This document shows positions 1 to 6,858 of a stretch of 24,215 bases of DNA, piece by piece. Both the position numbers and the translations under genes were made by a program. The stretch lies in contig JAZHEJ010000004.1 of the NCBI GenBank assembly GCA_036679665.1, forward strand, positions 1-24,215, written 5' to 3'. Every line of letters begins with the position of its first letter. Positions within the stretch are counted from its first letter, which is position 1. Under the pieces are notes generated by a model. The model had not been told where the DNA came from and did no database searches. It worked only from the letters and a program-made list of their open reading frames with translations. Source of the DNA: Tethybacter castelli. GTDB taxonomy: Bacteria > Pseudomonadota > Gammaproteobacteria > Tethybacterales > Tethybacteraceae.

Positions 1-77
1 AAATATTATCCAATCCGGTGCCGTGCCCAAAACCGCGGAAGGCTGGTCGGGCACACCCATTGGTAAATTTATCATTC
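1..77. repeat. Terminal 77-bp direct repeat, copy of 303-379
   Basis: Bases 1-77 are identical to 303-379, and the two copies diverge at the next base (t at 78, g at 380). The inner copy is the natural one, because there the sequence continues the methyltransferase reading frame. The outer copy joins methyltransferase codon 31 straight onto antisense gloB. Exactly 77 bases is a common de Bruijn k-mer length and the other window end shows the same length, so this is most likely an assembly loop rather than a genomic duplication. Confidence 0.9.
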
Positions 78-287
78 TTTACGAATGGCAGGTATGCCGG
101 CAACATGATCGGCGTGGTCGTGGGTGATAATGATCGCGCGCAAACGCAACGACTCGGCGCGCAAATAATCAATAATCGGGCGGGCGTCGCCCGGATCAAT
201 TATGAAGGCGTCGGTTCCGTGCTTTACAAGCCAAATATAATTGTCTTGCAATGCAGCGACGGGCATGAGTTTAAGTTGAGTTGCCAT
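78..287 (-). CDS. gloB: Hydroxyacylglutathione hydrolase (glyoxalase II), N-terminal part only
   Basis: Metallo-beta-lactamase fold enzyme that hydrolyses S-lactoylglutathione to lactate and glutathione in the cytoplasm, the second step of methylglyoxal detoxification. About 70 residues are visible. The start LKLMPVAALQDNYIWLV is the typical GloB N-terminus, and THDHADH is the metal-binding HxHxDH motif at about residues 56-62. The rest is lost: at 77/78 the reading frame runs into the repeated terminal segment and stops artificially at 72-74. Start chosen at 287 (ATG); a second ATG lies at 266. Its start codon shares two bases with that of the divergent methyltransferase. GloB beside a methyltransferase, rnhA and dnaQ is a conserved proteobacterial arrangement. 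Truncation is judged an assembly effect, not a true pseudogene. Confidence 0.88.
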
Positions 288-911
288 GTCAAAAGCGCTA
301 TTAAATATTATCCAATCCGGTGCCGTGCCCAAAACCGCGGAAGGCTGGTCGGGCACACCCATTGGTAAATTTATCATTCGTAGCGAACAAAATCTTCTCG
401 ACGACATGCTCGAGGATATATTTGGTTATTTTTCTTTGCAAATCGGCCACCCGCACCGCGATTTATTGGAAAATTCGCCGATTTCCGGCAAGTTTCGCGT
501 CGGCCGGGCGCAAGTCTGCGATATCATTGCCGACTATCATCAACTCCCGTTCGCGAGCGCGGAGGTGGATCTGGTGGTGATTTGTCATGCCCTGGAATTT
601 TGTTTGTATCCCGAGATTGTCATCCGCGAATCATTTCGCGTATTGCGCCCGGAAGGACATCTGGTGGTGATCGGTTTTAATGCGGCAGGACCATATGGTT
701 TACGTCAATACTTTAATTTAAGCGACAAATATCCTTTTAGCGGCAATTTTGTGTCGGTGCGCAGATTGCGCGACTGGTTTGCCGTGCTGGGTATGACGGT
801 GGGACAAGGATGTTATCTTGGCTATACGCCGTTATGGCAAACCAAACTGGACGGTTGGTGGCAAAGCGTGTTTGAACACGCCGGGGATCGTTGGTGGCCG
901 ACTTGGGGCGC
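286..911 (+). CDS. Class I SAM-dependent methyltransferase (YafS-like), interrupted by assembly gap
   Basis: About 208 residues are readable before the Ns. The region around residues 85-130 matches the second half of a Methyltransf_11 domain: LPFASAEVDLVVICHALEF, then a helix ending RVLRPEGHLVVIGF (motifs post-I to III). The usual glycine-rich motif I is poorly conserved, as in this family. A protein of this type sits divergently beside gloB and upstream of rnhA in many proteobacteria (yafS in E. coli); its substrate is not known. Start at 286 ATG; no clear Shine-Dalgarno sequence. The 3' end is missing: after the 10-N gap the open frame does not resemble the expected family C-terminus, so the true stop cannot be placed. 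Confidence 0.8.
303..379. repeat. Inner copy of the left 77-bp repeat
   Basis: Identical to 1-77. This copy lies inside the methyltransferase gene, codons 6-31, and keeps its frame, so it is taken as the genuine locus. Confidence 0.9.
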
Positions 912-921
912 NNNNNNNNNN
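912..921. other. Scaffold gap, 10 Ns
   Basis: Ten unknown bases joining two contigs. A fixed run of ten is a placeholder, so the true distance is unknown. It cuts the methyltransferase at about residue 208. Confidence 0.98.
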
Positions 922-1072
922 GTTGCTTATCGCTTCCACATTGATAATAACGGCAATGACATATATGATTTAGGGGAATATGTGATATGCGTAGCACCCG
1001 CGAAGAATTGCGCAGACCGCTGCAAATCGTTGATCGCGTGGCGCGTTGATGGCTTTGGAGCCGTTGTTGGCG
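922..1072. other. Unassigned sequence between gap and rnhA
   Basis: No convincing gene. One forward frame stays open from 922 to 1089 but has no recognisable methyltransferase C-terminus and would overlap the start of rnhA. A second frame gives a short peptide at 987-1049 (ATG, 20 codons, TGA) whose stop overlaps an ATG at 1049, upstream of and in frame with rnhA. Either could be the tail of a gene mostly lost in the gap. Identity is unknown. Confidence 0.5.
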
Positions 1073-1501
1073 ATGAATATTTATACTGATGGAGCCTGCA
1101 AAAATAATCCCGGGCCCGGCGGCTGGGCATGGGTGCGGATGGAGCAAGGACAAGAGCTTGAATTTAGTTGTGGCAACGAAGCGAATACCACCAATAACCG
1201 CATGGAACTTGTCGCCATGATTAAAGCGTTGGAGCGATTTGCGGATAGCCGCCAGAGCTTGCGCCTGTTTACCGACTCGATTTATGTTCAAAAAGGTCTG
1301 CAGGTATGGCTGGCTAATTGGAAGCGGCGCAATTGGCGCACCGCCGGCAACAAGCCGGTCAAAAATTTAGAATTGTGGCAGCGTTTGGATGAACTTTACG
1401 ATCACGCCGCAATGCAGGTGATCTGGGTTAAAGGCCACGCTGAAAACCCTGGTAATGAACGAGCGGATTATTACGCGCAACAGCAAGCGCAACTTGATTG
1501 A
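1073..1501 (+). CDS. rnhA: Ribonuclease HI
   Basis: Cytoplasmic endonuclease that cuts the RNA strand of RNA-DNA hybrids, removing primers and R-loops. The 142-residue protein carries all the acidic catalytic residues of the family: D6 in IYTDGACKNNPGPGG, E45 in NNRMEL, D68 in LFTDS and D132 in NERAD, plus H122 in VKGH. The segment NWKRRNWRTAGNKPVKN is the basic protrusion (handle) seen in E. coli RNase HI. Start at 1073 puts the first catalytic Asp close to the N-terminus, with GGAG at 1057-1060; an in-frame ATG at 1049 and TTG at 1046 are alternatives. Its stop abuts dnaQ, and rnhA-dnaQ linkage is widely conserved, although in E. coli the two genes are divergent whereas here they are co-directional. 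Confidence 0.96.
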   Translation: MNIYTDGACKNNPGPGGWAWVRMEQGQELEFSCGNEANTTNNRMELVAMIKALERFADSRQSLRLFTDSIYVQKGLQVWLANWKRRNWRTAGNKPVKNLELWQRLDELYDHAAMQVIWVKGHAENPGNERADYYAQQQAQLD

Positions 1502-1515
1502 TTTGCGCTAGGGCC

Positions 1516-2226
1516 GTGAAACAGATTTTTCTTGACACGGAAACCACCGGCTTGGACTCGGCCAAAGACCGCATCATCGAAATCGGTGCGGTGGCTTTCC
1601 AAGATCGCAACGAGGTGAAAGGTGAAGCGGCAAATTGGCATCATTATATTGACCCGGAACGATCAGTGTCAGCAGAGGCGGTGAAGATTCACGGAATCAA
1701 AGACGCGATGCTTAAGGGTAAACCGAAATTTTCTCAAGTTGCCGACGAGTTGTTGAATTTCATCCGCGGACATGAAGTCGTGATGCACAATGCTGAGTTT
1801 GATGTCGGGTTTTTAGACCGCCATCTGGCAGATTGCGACCGCGGGCCGCTAATAAAACACGTCGCGAAAATTACCGATTCTTTGCAGCTGGCGCGCAAGC
1901 TTTATCCGCACTCGCGCCACTCCCTGGATGCGTTGGCGCATCGTTTTGGGCTGGATTTGGCAAAATTGCGTCATACCCACGGCGCCCTGATCGACGCCAA
2001 ATTGCTTGCCACGGTTTATTTTTTGATGACCAGCGGTCAGACCACCTTGTCCTTGCAAACACCCATTGCCACTGATTATGCGGCGGGTAAATCAAAGACC
2101 GTATTTAAGTTGCATCGGCTTAGTGAAGACACCGCTGCCCGTAAACGTCATGACGAATATTTGCGCGTCATGCATGAAACCACGGAAGTCAAGCCGCTTG
2201 CCATGGACGATAAGCAAACGAAGTGA
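1516..2226 (+). CDS. dnaQ: DNA polymerase III epsilon subunit (3'-5' proofreading exonuclease)
   Basis: Proofreading exonuclease of the replicative polymerase core. It shows the DnaQ/DEDDh motifs: ExoI FLDTETTGLD near the N-terminus, ExoII MHNAEFDVGFL at about residue 90, and ExoIII with the catalytic HTHGALIDAKLLA (HxAxxD type) around residues 148-160. Length of 236 residues fits the E. coli protein (243), including a C-terminal tail that in E. coli tethers epsilon to the alpha subunit. Start taken as GTG at 1516, which gives the normal short lead into ExoI; a TTG at 1498 overlapping the rnhA stop is an alternative. Neither has a well-spaced Shine-Dalgarno. The stop overlaps the mpl start by three bases, suggesting an rnhA-dnaQ-mpl transcription unit. 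Confidence 0.95.
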   Translation: MKQIFLDTETTGLDSAKDRIIEIGAVAFQDRNEVKGEAANWHHYIDPERSVSAEAVKIHGIKDAMLKGKPKFSQVADELLNFIRGHEVVMHNAEFDVGFLDRHLADCDRGPLIKHVAKITDSLQLARKLYPHSRHSLDALAHRFGLDLAKLRHTHGALIDAKLLATVYFLMTSGQTTLSLQTPIATDYAAGKSKTVFKLHRLSEDTAARKRHDEYLRVMHETTEVKPLAMDDKQTK

Positions 2227-3572
2227 AACTGCACCTGCTAGGAGTATGCGGCACGTTTATGGGCGGGGTGGCGCAAATAGCTAAGCAAATGGGGCATCAG
2301 GTATCCGGGTGTGACAGTGCGTTTTACCAGCCGATGGCGGGCCAACTTGAAAAAGCCGGCATCGAGTGTACCGAAGGTTGCGATGAGCGGGTACTTGCCA
2401 GTTGCGCTGATTTGTATTTAATCGGCAACGTCGTGCGGCGCGGCAATCTTGCTTTCGAAGCTATCTTGGCCGAGCAACGGCCGTTTGTTTCGGCTCCGCA
2501 ATGGATTGCGGAAAATTGCCTGGCCCGACATCGTAAAGTGATAGCGGTGGCCGGCACCCACGGCAAGACCACCGTGGCTGCGATGGTCGCGCACATCTTA
2601 GCCAAACTGGGATTCGATTTATCCTATTTGATCGGCGGGGTACCGGGCAATTTTGCGGTTAGCGCGAAGATGGGCAATTCGGAAGTCATGGTGATTGAAG
2701 CGGACGAGTATGACACGGCGCTGTTTGACAAGCGGCCGAAGTTCATGCACTATTGGGCGGATGTGATAGTAATGAACAACATCGAGTTTGATCATGCGGA
2801 TATTTATCCGGATCTCGATGCGATAGTGCGGCAATTTACCTTATTGCCGCGCATGCTCAAATCTAACGGCGTGCTTATCGCCAACTGGGCTGACGACCGG
2901 GTGCGCGCGATCACCGCGCAGCCAGAATGGTACGAATGCGAAAAAATTAACAATCCGAATGGCTGGCACTGGACCCGACAGATGGCCGGGCTCCAATACA
3001 AAAAACGACAGTTAGGCAGTGTCGGGTCGTTGCCCACCGGCGCCCACAACCATAGTAACGCGTTGGCGGCGCTGGCGGCGTGTTGCGCCATCAAAGCAGA
3101 TCCGCAAGCGGTACTGGACGCGCTGGAAGACTTTATTTTGCCCGCGCGGCGCATGCAAGTTGTCTACGATCAGCACGACGTCACGTTGATTGACGATTTC
3201 GCTCATCATCCAACCGCGATAACAGCAGTTCTCAAAGCGATCAAAAACAACTATAAATCGCGCCGCATCGTCGCGATGTTCGAACCGTGTTCGAACACCA
3301 TGCGTGCAGGCCACTGGCGTGATGCGCTGGCCGCTAGTTTCGCTGATGCCGACTTGGTGTACGTGCTGAAGCAGAATATCGAATGGGATGTGGCAAGCAG
3401 TCTGACATCGTTGAACAAATCCGCATCGGTATACGCTGATATTCGGCAGTTGCAAGCTAAGGTGCTTGACGGGTTGCTTACCGGGGACGTTATGGTCATG
3501 CTTTCCAACGGTAATTTTGCCGGACTGCGCCAAAATCTGCCGCTAGAGTTAAGCATGCGCGGCGCATCGTGA
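2223..3572 (+). CDS. mpl: UDP-N-acetylmuramate:L-alanyl-gamma-D-glutamyl-meso-DAP ligase
   Basis: Cytoplasmic Mur-ligase family enzyme that attaches recovered murein tripeptide to UDP-MurNAc, returning it to peptidoglycan synthesis. The Rossmann start KLHLLGVCGTFMGGVA is diagnostic of Mpl, as opposed to MurC. The ATP-binding loop VAGTHGKTTVAAM is at about residue 108, the Mg-binding part includes EADEYDTALFD and NNIEFDHADIY, and IDDFAHHPTAI marks the C-terminal ligase domain. Length of 449 residues matches E. coli Mpl (457). GTG start at 2223 overlaps the dnaQ stop. Presence of Mpl implies meso-DAP peptidoglycan and import of murein peptides, and fits with the MurNAc recycling genes downstream. 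Confidence 0.97.
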   Translation: MKLHLLGVCGTFMGGVAQIAKQMGHQVSGCDSAFYQPMAGQLEKAGIECTEGCDERVLASCADLYLIGNVVRRGNLAFEAILAEQRPFVSAPQWIAENCLARHRKVIAVAGTHGKTTVAAMVAHILAKLGFDLSYLIGGVPGNFAVSAKMGNSEVMVIEADEYDTALFDKRPKFMHYWADVIVMNNIEFDHADIYPDLDAIVRQFTLLPRMLKSNGVLIANWADDRVRAITAQPEWYECEKINNPNGWHWTRQMAGLQYKKRQLGSVGSLPTGAHNHSNALAALAACCAIKADPQAVLDALEDFILPARRMQVVYDQHDVTLIDDFAHHPTAITAVLKAIKNNYKSRRIVAMFEPCSNTMRAGHWRDALAASFADADLVYVLKQNIEWDVASSLTSLNKSASVYADIRQLQAKVLDGLLTGDVMVMLSNGNFAGLRQNLPLELSMRGAS

Positions 3573-3600
3573 TACCGATTGCAGATTGTGGCAATATGAA

Positions 3601-4188
3601 ATGCCGGTAACCCCTAGCCGCTACTGCGGTAAGGTACTTGCCGCGTTGGCTTTGGGCTGTGTAAGCCTGACAGCGCATGCCGTATGCTATGACCGCGACT
3701 TGTATGGAAAATGGGCCGACTCGAACGACGACTGCCAGAATACGCGTGCCGAGTTGCTGATCGCGACCAGTAAGATGCCGGTGCAATTTCGCGACCGGCG
3801 TGAATGCTATGTGGGTTTCGGGCAATGGTATGACCAATACAACGCCACGGTTCACACCGACGCGCGGGATGTGGAAATCGATCATCTGGTGGCGTTGGCT
3901 GAAGCTCACGAATCAGGAGCTTATCTATGGAATAGGGCTAAGCGGCGGACATTTGCCAACGACCTGGAAAATTTGCGCGTAACCGCAAGCCAAACCAATT
4001 TTGCAAAAGGCAAGCTAGATGCCGGGGAATGGTTGCCCGACCATGGCCGCGACGCCTATATGCAAACCTGGATTGCGATCAAGCGTAAATATGGACTGAG
4101 CATCGACAAGCGTGAGGCGAAGCAGTTGCGCAAACACGGCAAAAGCGCTGGCGGATTGAAAATCGCCGCGGAGTATCGATGCCGCTAA
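3601..4188 (+). CDS. Predicted secreted HNH endonuclease (DUF1524 type)
   Basis: 195 residues. The N-terminus has a basic start, a hydrophobic core (VLAALALGCVSL) and a likely signal peptidase site after TAHA at about residue 31. The mature part follows the DUF1524/GmrSD C-terminal HNH pattern: an early W-DC-TRAE segment (WADSNDDCQNTRAE), then VEIDHLVALAEAHESGAYLW with the HNH His, and FANDLENLRVTASQTNFAKG with the conserved Asn residues. Family members without the GmrSD N-terminal domain are mostly secreted DNases, probably for nutrient or DNA turnover; the target here is unknown. ATG at 3601 is chosen because it starts the signal peptide; a TTG at 3586 is in frame. It does not overlap mpl, so it may have its own promoter. 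Confidence 0.82.
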   Translation: MPVTPSRYCGKVLAALALGCVSLTAHAVCYDRDLYGKWADSNDDCQNTRAELLIATSKMPVQFRDRRECYVGFGQWYDQYNATVHTDARDVEIDHLVALAEAHESGAYLWNRAKRRTFANDLENLRVTASQTNFAKGKLDAGEWLPDHGRDAYMQTWIAIKRKYGLSIDKREAKQLRKHGKSAGGLKIAAEYRCR

Positions 4189-4268
4189 ATTGCCGCGGTG
4201 ATTGTCTTAGAATAAATCGCAACCAGATGTTTGATCGCCTGAGTACAATTCCGTGTGCGCCGGTGATG

Positions 4269-4324
4269 GGCGGTGGGATTTTTACAACCAGCTTGTTGGC
4301 AAAAACTAATTGCCAACCACCGCC
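4269..4324 (+). promoter_or_regulatory. Stacked hairpin in the AmpE-like leader
   Basis: GGCGGTGG at 4269-4276 is fully complementary to CCACCGCC at 4317-4324. Inside, TTGGCA at 4296-4301 pairs with TGCCAA at 4311-4316, which directly abuts the outer 3' arm, so the two stems could stack. No T-run follows, so it is not a standard intrinsic terminator. It may be an RNA leader structure or a protein-binding site; this is inferred from base pairing alone. Confidence 0.45.
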
Positions 4325-4345
4325 GGAGTTTTCGTTGCATAAGTC

Positions 4346-4370
4346 TTGGCACATTGATTATTGGTGCCAA
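4346..4370 (+). promoter_or_regulatory. Inverted repeat TTGGCAC-N11-GTGCCAA before the AmpE-like start
   Basis: A perfect 7-base inverted repeat (4346-4352 and 4364-4370) ending 11 bases before the ATG at 4382. Its half-site is the same TTGGCA/TGCCAA found in the hairpin at 4296-4316, so the two elements could form alternative RNA pairings or serve as tandem operators. Confidence 0.45.
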
Positions 4371-4381
4371 ACCGACCAAAG

Positions 4382-5167
4382 ATGAGTTCATTATTGGCAT
4401 TTAGCATCATCTTTATCGTCGGTTACTACGTGCTGCTAGATGAAGACCCCTACAGCTGGTGGGTGACCAAATTACAAGACTGGGTTAACTGGATCGGCGG
4501 ACATATCAGTTTCAGCGCGCTACCTGCTTGGTGCATTGCAGTCGGGTTCCCCGCAGTTATTGCCTTGATGTTGGATATTTTGCTGCACAACCTTTATCTG
4601 GATTTTTTTCTCAATCTCACCGTGCTGTTTTTGTGTACCGGCATGACTTCTTTCATGCGCTATCACCACCAGATAATCAATGCGGTGTACGCCAACGATT
4701 CTACGCAGGCGGCCAAGATTGCGAACCAATGGAATTTGCGTCGTCAGCAGGTTGAAGACAGCCCCGATCATTTTGTACCGCGCCTGCTAGGCCTGTGTGC
4801 GCTACGCTTGCATGAAGATGTGTTGGCGGTGCTGGTTTGGTATGCGTTGCTCGGGCCGGCCGGGGCGGTGTTGGCCACCGCGAATTATGTCTATGCGCAT
4901 AGTGAGCCGGCAGAGCCGTTGGAGTTCAACTTGGTGGATATGGTTGCCGCAGCAGTTAGCATCATAGTCGTCAGTATCAGCGGTAACATGGGGCCTGCGC
5001 TTGGACAGTTGTCCGGGCTGCGCCCGGATAAAGCCGCACTGGCCGCCGGCGATATTGATCCTCAACGAATTAGTCTGGAAGATGTGCCGAAATTCGGCAA
5101 ATTGCTCATGCGGGCGTTTGTGATAGGTTCAATCGGAACCGCGGTCTTACTGTTGCTGTTTATCTGA
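4382..5167 (+). CDS. AmpE/CobD-like integral membrane protein
   Basis: 261 residues with about four or five hydrophobic segments: residues 5-20, 45-70, 73-90, a central one near 145-165, and the C-terminal 240-261. The central HEDVLAVLVWYALLGPAGAVL resembles the conserved 'FAVLFWFxLLGPxGAL' region of AmpE and of related CobD/CbiB family proteins. AmpE is an inner-membrane protein linked with AmpD in beta-lactamase signalling through murein fragments; its biochemical role is unclear. No cobalamin genes are nearby, and the neighbours murU, amgK and mpl favour the AmpE-like reading. Start at 4382 ATG; a TTG at 4361 is in frame. The 3' end overlaps the convergent murU by 21 bases. Confidence 0.68.
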   Translation: MSSLLAFSIIFIVGYYVLLDEDPYSWWVTKLQDWVNWIGGHISFSALPAWCIAVGFPAVIALMLDILLHNLYLDFFLNLTVLFLCTGMTSFMRYHHQIINAVYANDSTQAAKIANQWNLRRQQVEDSPDHFVPRLLGLCALRLHEDVLAVLVWYALLGPAGAVLATANYVYAHSEPAEPLEFNLVDMVAAAVSIIVVSISGNMGPALGQLSGLRPDKAALAAGDIDPQRISLEDVPKFGKLLMRAFVIGSIGTAVLLLLFI

Positions 5168-5860
5168 ATCGGTCGCAAACAGCTGCTGAGCGGTATCGGC
5201 GCGCTCAACGGTCCCTACGTCTAGCCATTTATCGTGATAGTACTGTCCGCTTAGCTGGCCTGATTTCATCGCTTTGTTCCATAGCGGACGCATCGGATAA
5301 TTTGTGCCCGCCGGCACTTCGCTGAAAAATTCCGGGGCATACATGGCGATACCAAGATAAGTAAGGCCGACGTTGTCGCCTAAAGGACGGATCAGACCGT
5401 TGTGAAGCTGAAAATCTCCGTTCGGTCTGAATGAAGGATTTGTGCCTAGGATCAGATGCCCTAATCTGTGGTGGAAATTAGCGGCCAACGCAACGAGAAT
5501 TTTGAAGTCAAAATCACAGCAGATATCGGCGTTGGCCACGATAAACGGGGTATCGCCAAGTAAAGGTAGCGCGTTGCGGATGCCACCGGCGATATCAAGT
5601 AAGTTGTTTTCCTGCGAGTAGCTGATCTGCAGGCCCCAATGTGAGCCAGTGCCGATTTTGGCGCGAATTTGCTCGCCCAGGTGATGTAGATTTATAACGC
5701 AGCGGCGAATTCCCGCCGCCCGCAAATTGAGCAGTAGTCGCTCAATCAGCGGTTGGCCGTTTACCTCTACCAGCGGTTTGGGCTTCTGTTCGCCCAGTTT
5801 ACCCAAGCGCTGGCCTTTACCGGCGGCCAATACCATCGCAGGTGGCGGATCAATACTCAT
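5147..5860 (-). CDS. murU: N-acetylmuramate alpha-1-phosphate uridylyltransferase
   Basis: Cytoplasmic nucleotidyltransferase that converts MurNAc-1-phosphate and UTP to UDP-MurNAc, the last step of the anabolic recycling route that bypasses MurA. The N-terminal AMVLAAGKGQRLG is the NTP-transferase loop, followed by KPKPLVEVNGQPLIE. NADICCDFDF holds the metal-binding Asp region near residue 110, and the C-terminal KWLDVGTVERADTAQQL matches MurU-type enzymes. Length of 237 residues is close to Pseudomonas putida MurU (223). Start ATG at 5860 overlaps the amgK stop as ATGA, so the pair is translationally coupled. It could be another sugar-1-phosphate transferase by sequence alone, but coupling to amgK makes MurU the best call. 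Confidence 0.92.
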   Translation of the reverse strand: MSIDPPPAMVLAAGKGQRLGKLGEQKPKPLVEVNGQPLIERLLLNLRAAGIRRCVINLHHLGEQIRAKIGTGSHWGLQISYSQENNLLDIAGGIRNALPLLGDTPFIVANADICCDFDFKILVALAANFHHRLGHLILGTNPSFRPNGDFQLHNGLIRPLGDNVGLTYLGIAMYAPEFFSEVPAGTNYPMRPLWNKAMKSGQLSGQYYHDKWLDVGTVERADTAQQLFATDSDKQQQ

Positions 5861-6858
5861 TGAATACGCTTTTCCACCATTAACGCAAGCGGGCGCAAGT
5901 CGCGATAACGCAACGCGATCGCATGGACCATCTGTTCGCACTTGGGCAGGTAGGCCATATTGAACGGCCGACCGTCTTGTTTATCTAGGCGCACGAACAG
6001 ACCCAGGATTTTGACTAGTCGTTGCAATGAAGTCAACTCAAAGCGCAGATAGTGTTCACCGAAGTCAGTTTCGATCGGCAGTCCCGCCGCGCGCGCGTGC
6101 TCCCAGTGTCGGACTAGAAAATCCATTTCTTGTTCACTGTCCATACTAGTGTAAAGATCACGCAGCAGCGATGCAATGTCATAAACCAAAGGCCCCACTA
6201 CCGAATCGTTAAAGTCGATCACCGCCGGGCCGTTGTCGCACACAAATAGATTGCGGCTGTGATAATCACGGTGGGTCAGGAGCTGAGGCTGGTTGACAAA
6301 GGTACGGCAAAGCTGACTGCAGATTTTGGCGTAAGCATTGGCCTCGTCGTCGTCTAGCGCCATGCCCCGCAGTTTATCTGCATACCATTCAGGAAATAGG
6401 GCTAATTCGCGCTTAAGCAGTCGATTATCGTAGCGGGGTAGATCAGCAAGCGACAATGAGGCTTTCTGATAGCGATTGATGGTTTCCCAAGCGGGCCGAT
6501 ACAGTTCACCGGCCGACTGATCGGCCACGGACATCGCGGTGGCGTAAAGTTCGTCTCCCATGTCCTCAATTAGCGCAAAATTGTTACTGTGGTCAAACTC
6601 GAAACAAGTTGGAACCCGGACTTGGGCCGCGGCGTACAGGTTGCGAAACATTTCATAACGCTTAGTCGAATCGGGAGGTACCGCGACCATAGCAATTATC
6701 GGTCGGTCAATTCCGGTTATCCGGTAATATTTTTTTGTGCTCGCGCCTCCGGCAATTGGATACAATTGCACCGCAACACCTAACTTGCCCTGCACCCAAG
6801 TGCGCAATCTTTTTACTTCAGGCTCTTCAAGACGGGCGGCTTGCATAATCGTTGGCAT
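5857..6858 (-). CDS. amgK: N-acetylmuramate/N-acetylglucosamine anomeric kinase
   Basis: Aminoglycoside-phosphotransferase-like kinase that phosphorylates the anomeric hydroxyl of MurNAc (and GlcNAc), making the substrate for MurU. The 333-residue protein has the N-lobe nucleotide region IAGGASTKKYYRI at about 36-48, the catalytic loop LLTHRDYHSRNLFV at about 195-208 and the metal-binding VIDFNDSVVGPLVYDIASL just after. Length fits P. putida AmgK (339). amgK-murU divergent from lptD is a known arrangement in Pseudomonas and relatives. In Pseudomonas this route gives intrinsic fosfomycin tolerance, which may apply here. ATG at 6858 chosen; ATG at 6846 is possible. Either way the coding region overlaps the 5' end of lptD on the other strand. 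Confidence 0.93.
   Translation of the reverse strand: MPTIMQAARLEEPEVKRLRTWVQGKLGVAVQLYPIAGGASTKKYYRITGIDRPIIAMVAVPPDSTKRYEMFRNLYAAAQVRVPTCFEFDHSNNFALIEDMGDELYATAMSVADQSAGELYRPAWETINRYQKASLSLADLPRYDNRLLKRELALFPEWYADKLRGMALDDDEANAYAKICSQLCRTFVNQPQLLTHRDYHSRNLFVCDNGPAVIDFNDSVVGPLVYDIASLLRDLYTSMDSEQEMDFLVRHWEHARAAGLPIETDFGEHYLRFELTSLQRLVKILGLFVRLDKQDGRPFNMAYLPKCEQMVHAIALRYRDLRPLALMVEKRIQ

Larger units (their letters stand above)
4189..4381. other. Non-coding leader with nested inverted repeats
   Basis: 193 bases without a supported gene between the nuclease and the AmpE-like gene. Small open frames here lack family features. The stretch is rich in inverted repeats, listed separately: an 8-bp GGCGGTGG/CCACCGCC pair and two TTGGCA/TGCCAA pairs. 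Promoter elements for the downstream gene probably lie here but no clear -35/-10 pair was found. Confidence 0.7.

Noticed and set aside
72..407. gloB reading frame extended upstream to 407 and read as a true pseudogene
   Set aside because: The upstream extension lies within the methyltransferase and lacks GloB similarity; the truncation coincides exactly with the assembly repeat.
922..1089. Asp/Asn-rich stretch (DNNGNDIYD) resembling a calcium-binding or dockerin-like loop
   Set aside because: It is a single short match in a frame that overlaps rnhA and borders an N gap; no second loop or domain context.
4189..4381. Small open frames on both strands in the leader of the AmpE-like gene
   Set aside because: No family features or ribosome-binding sites; they coincide with inverted repeats and look like chance frames.
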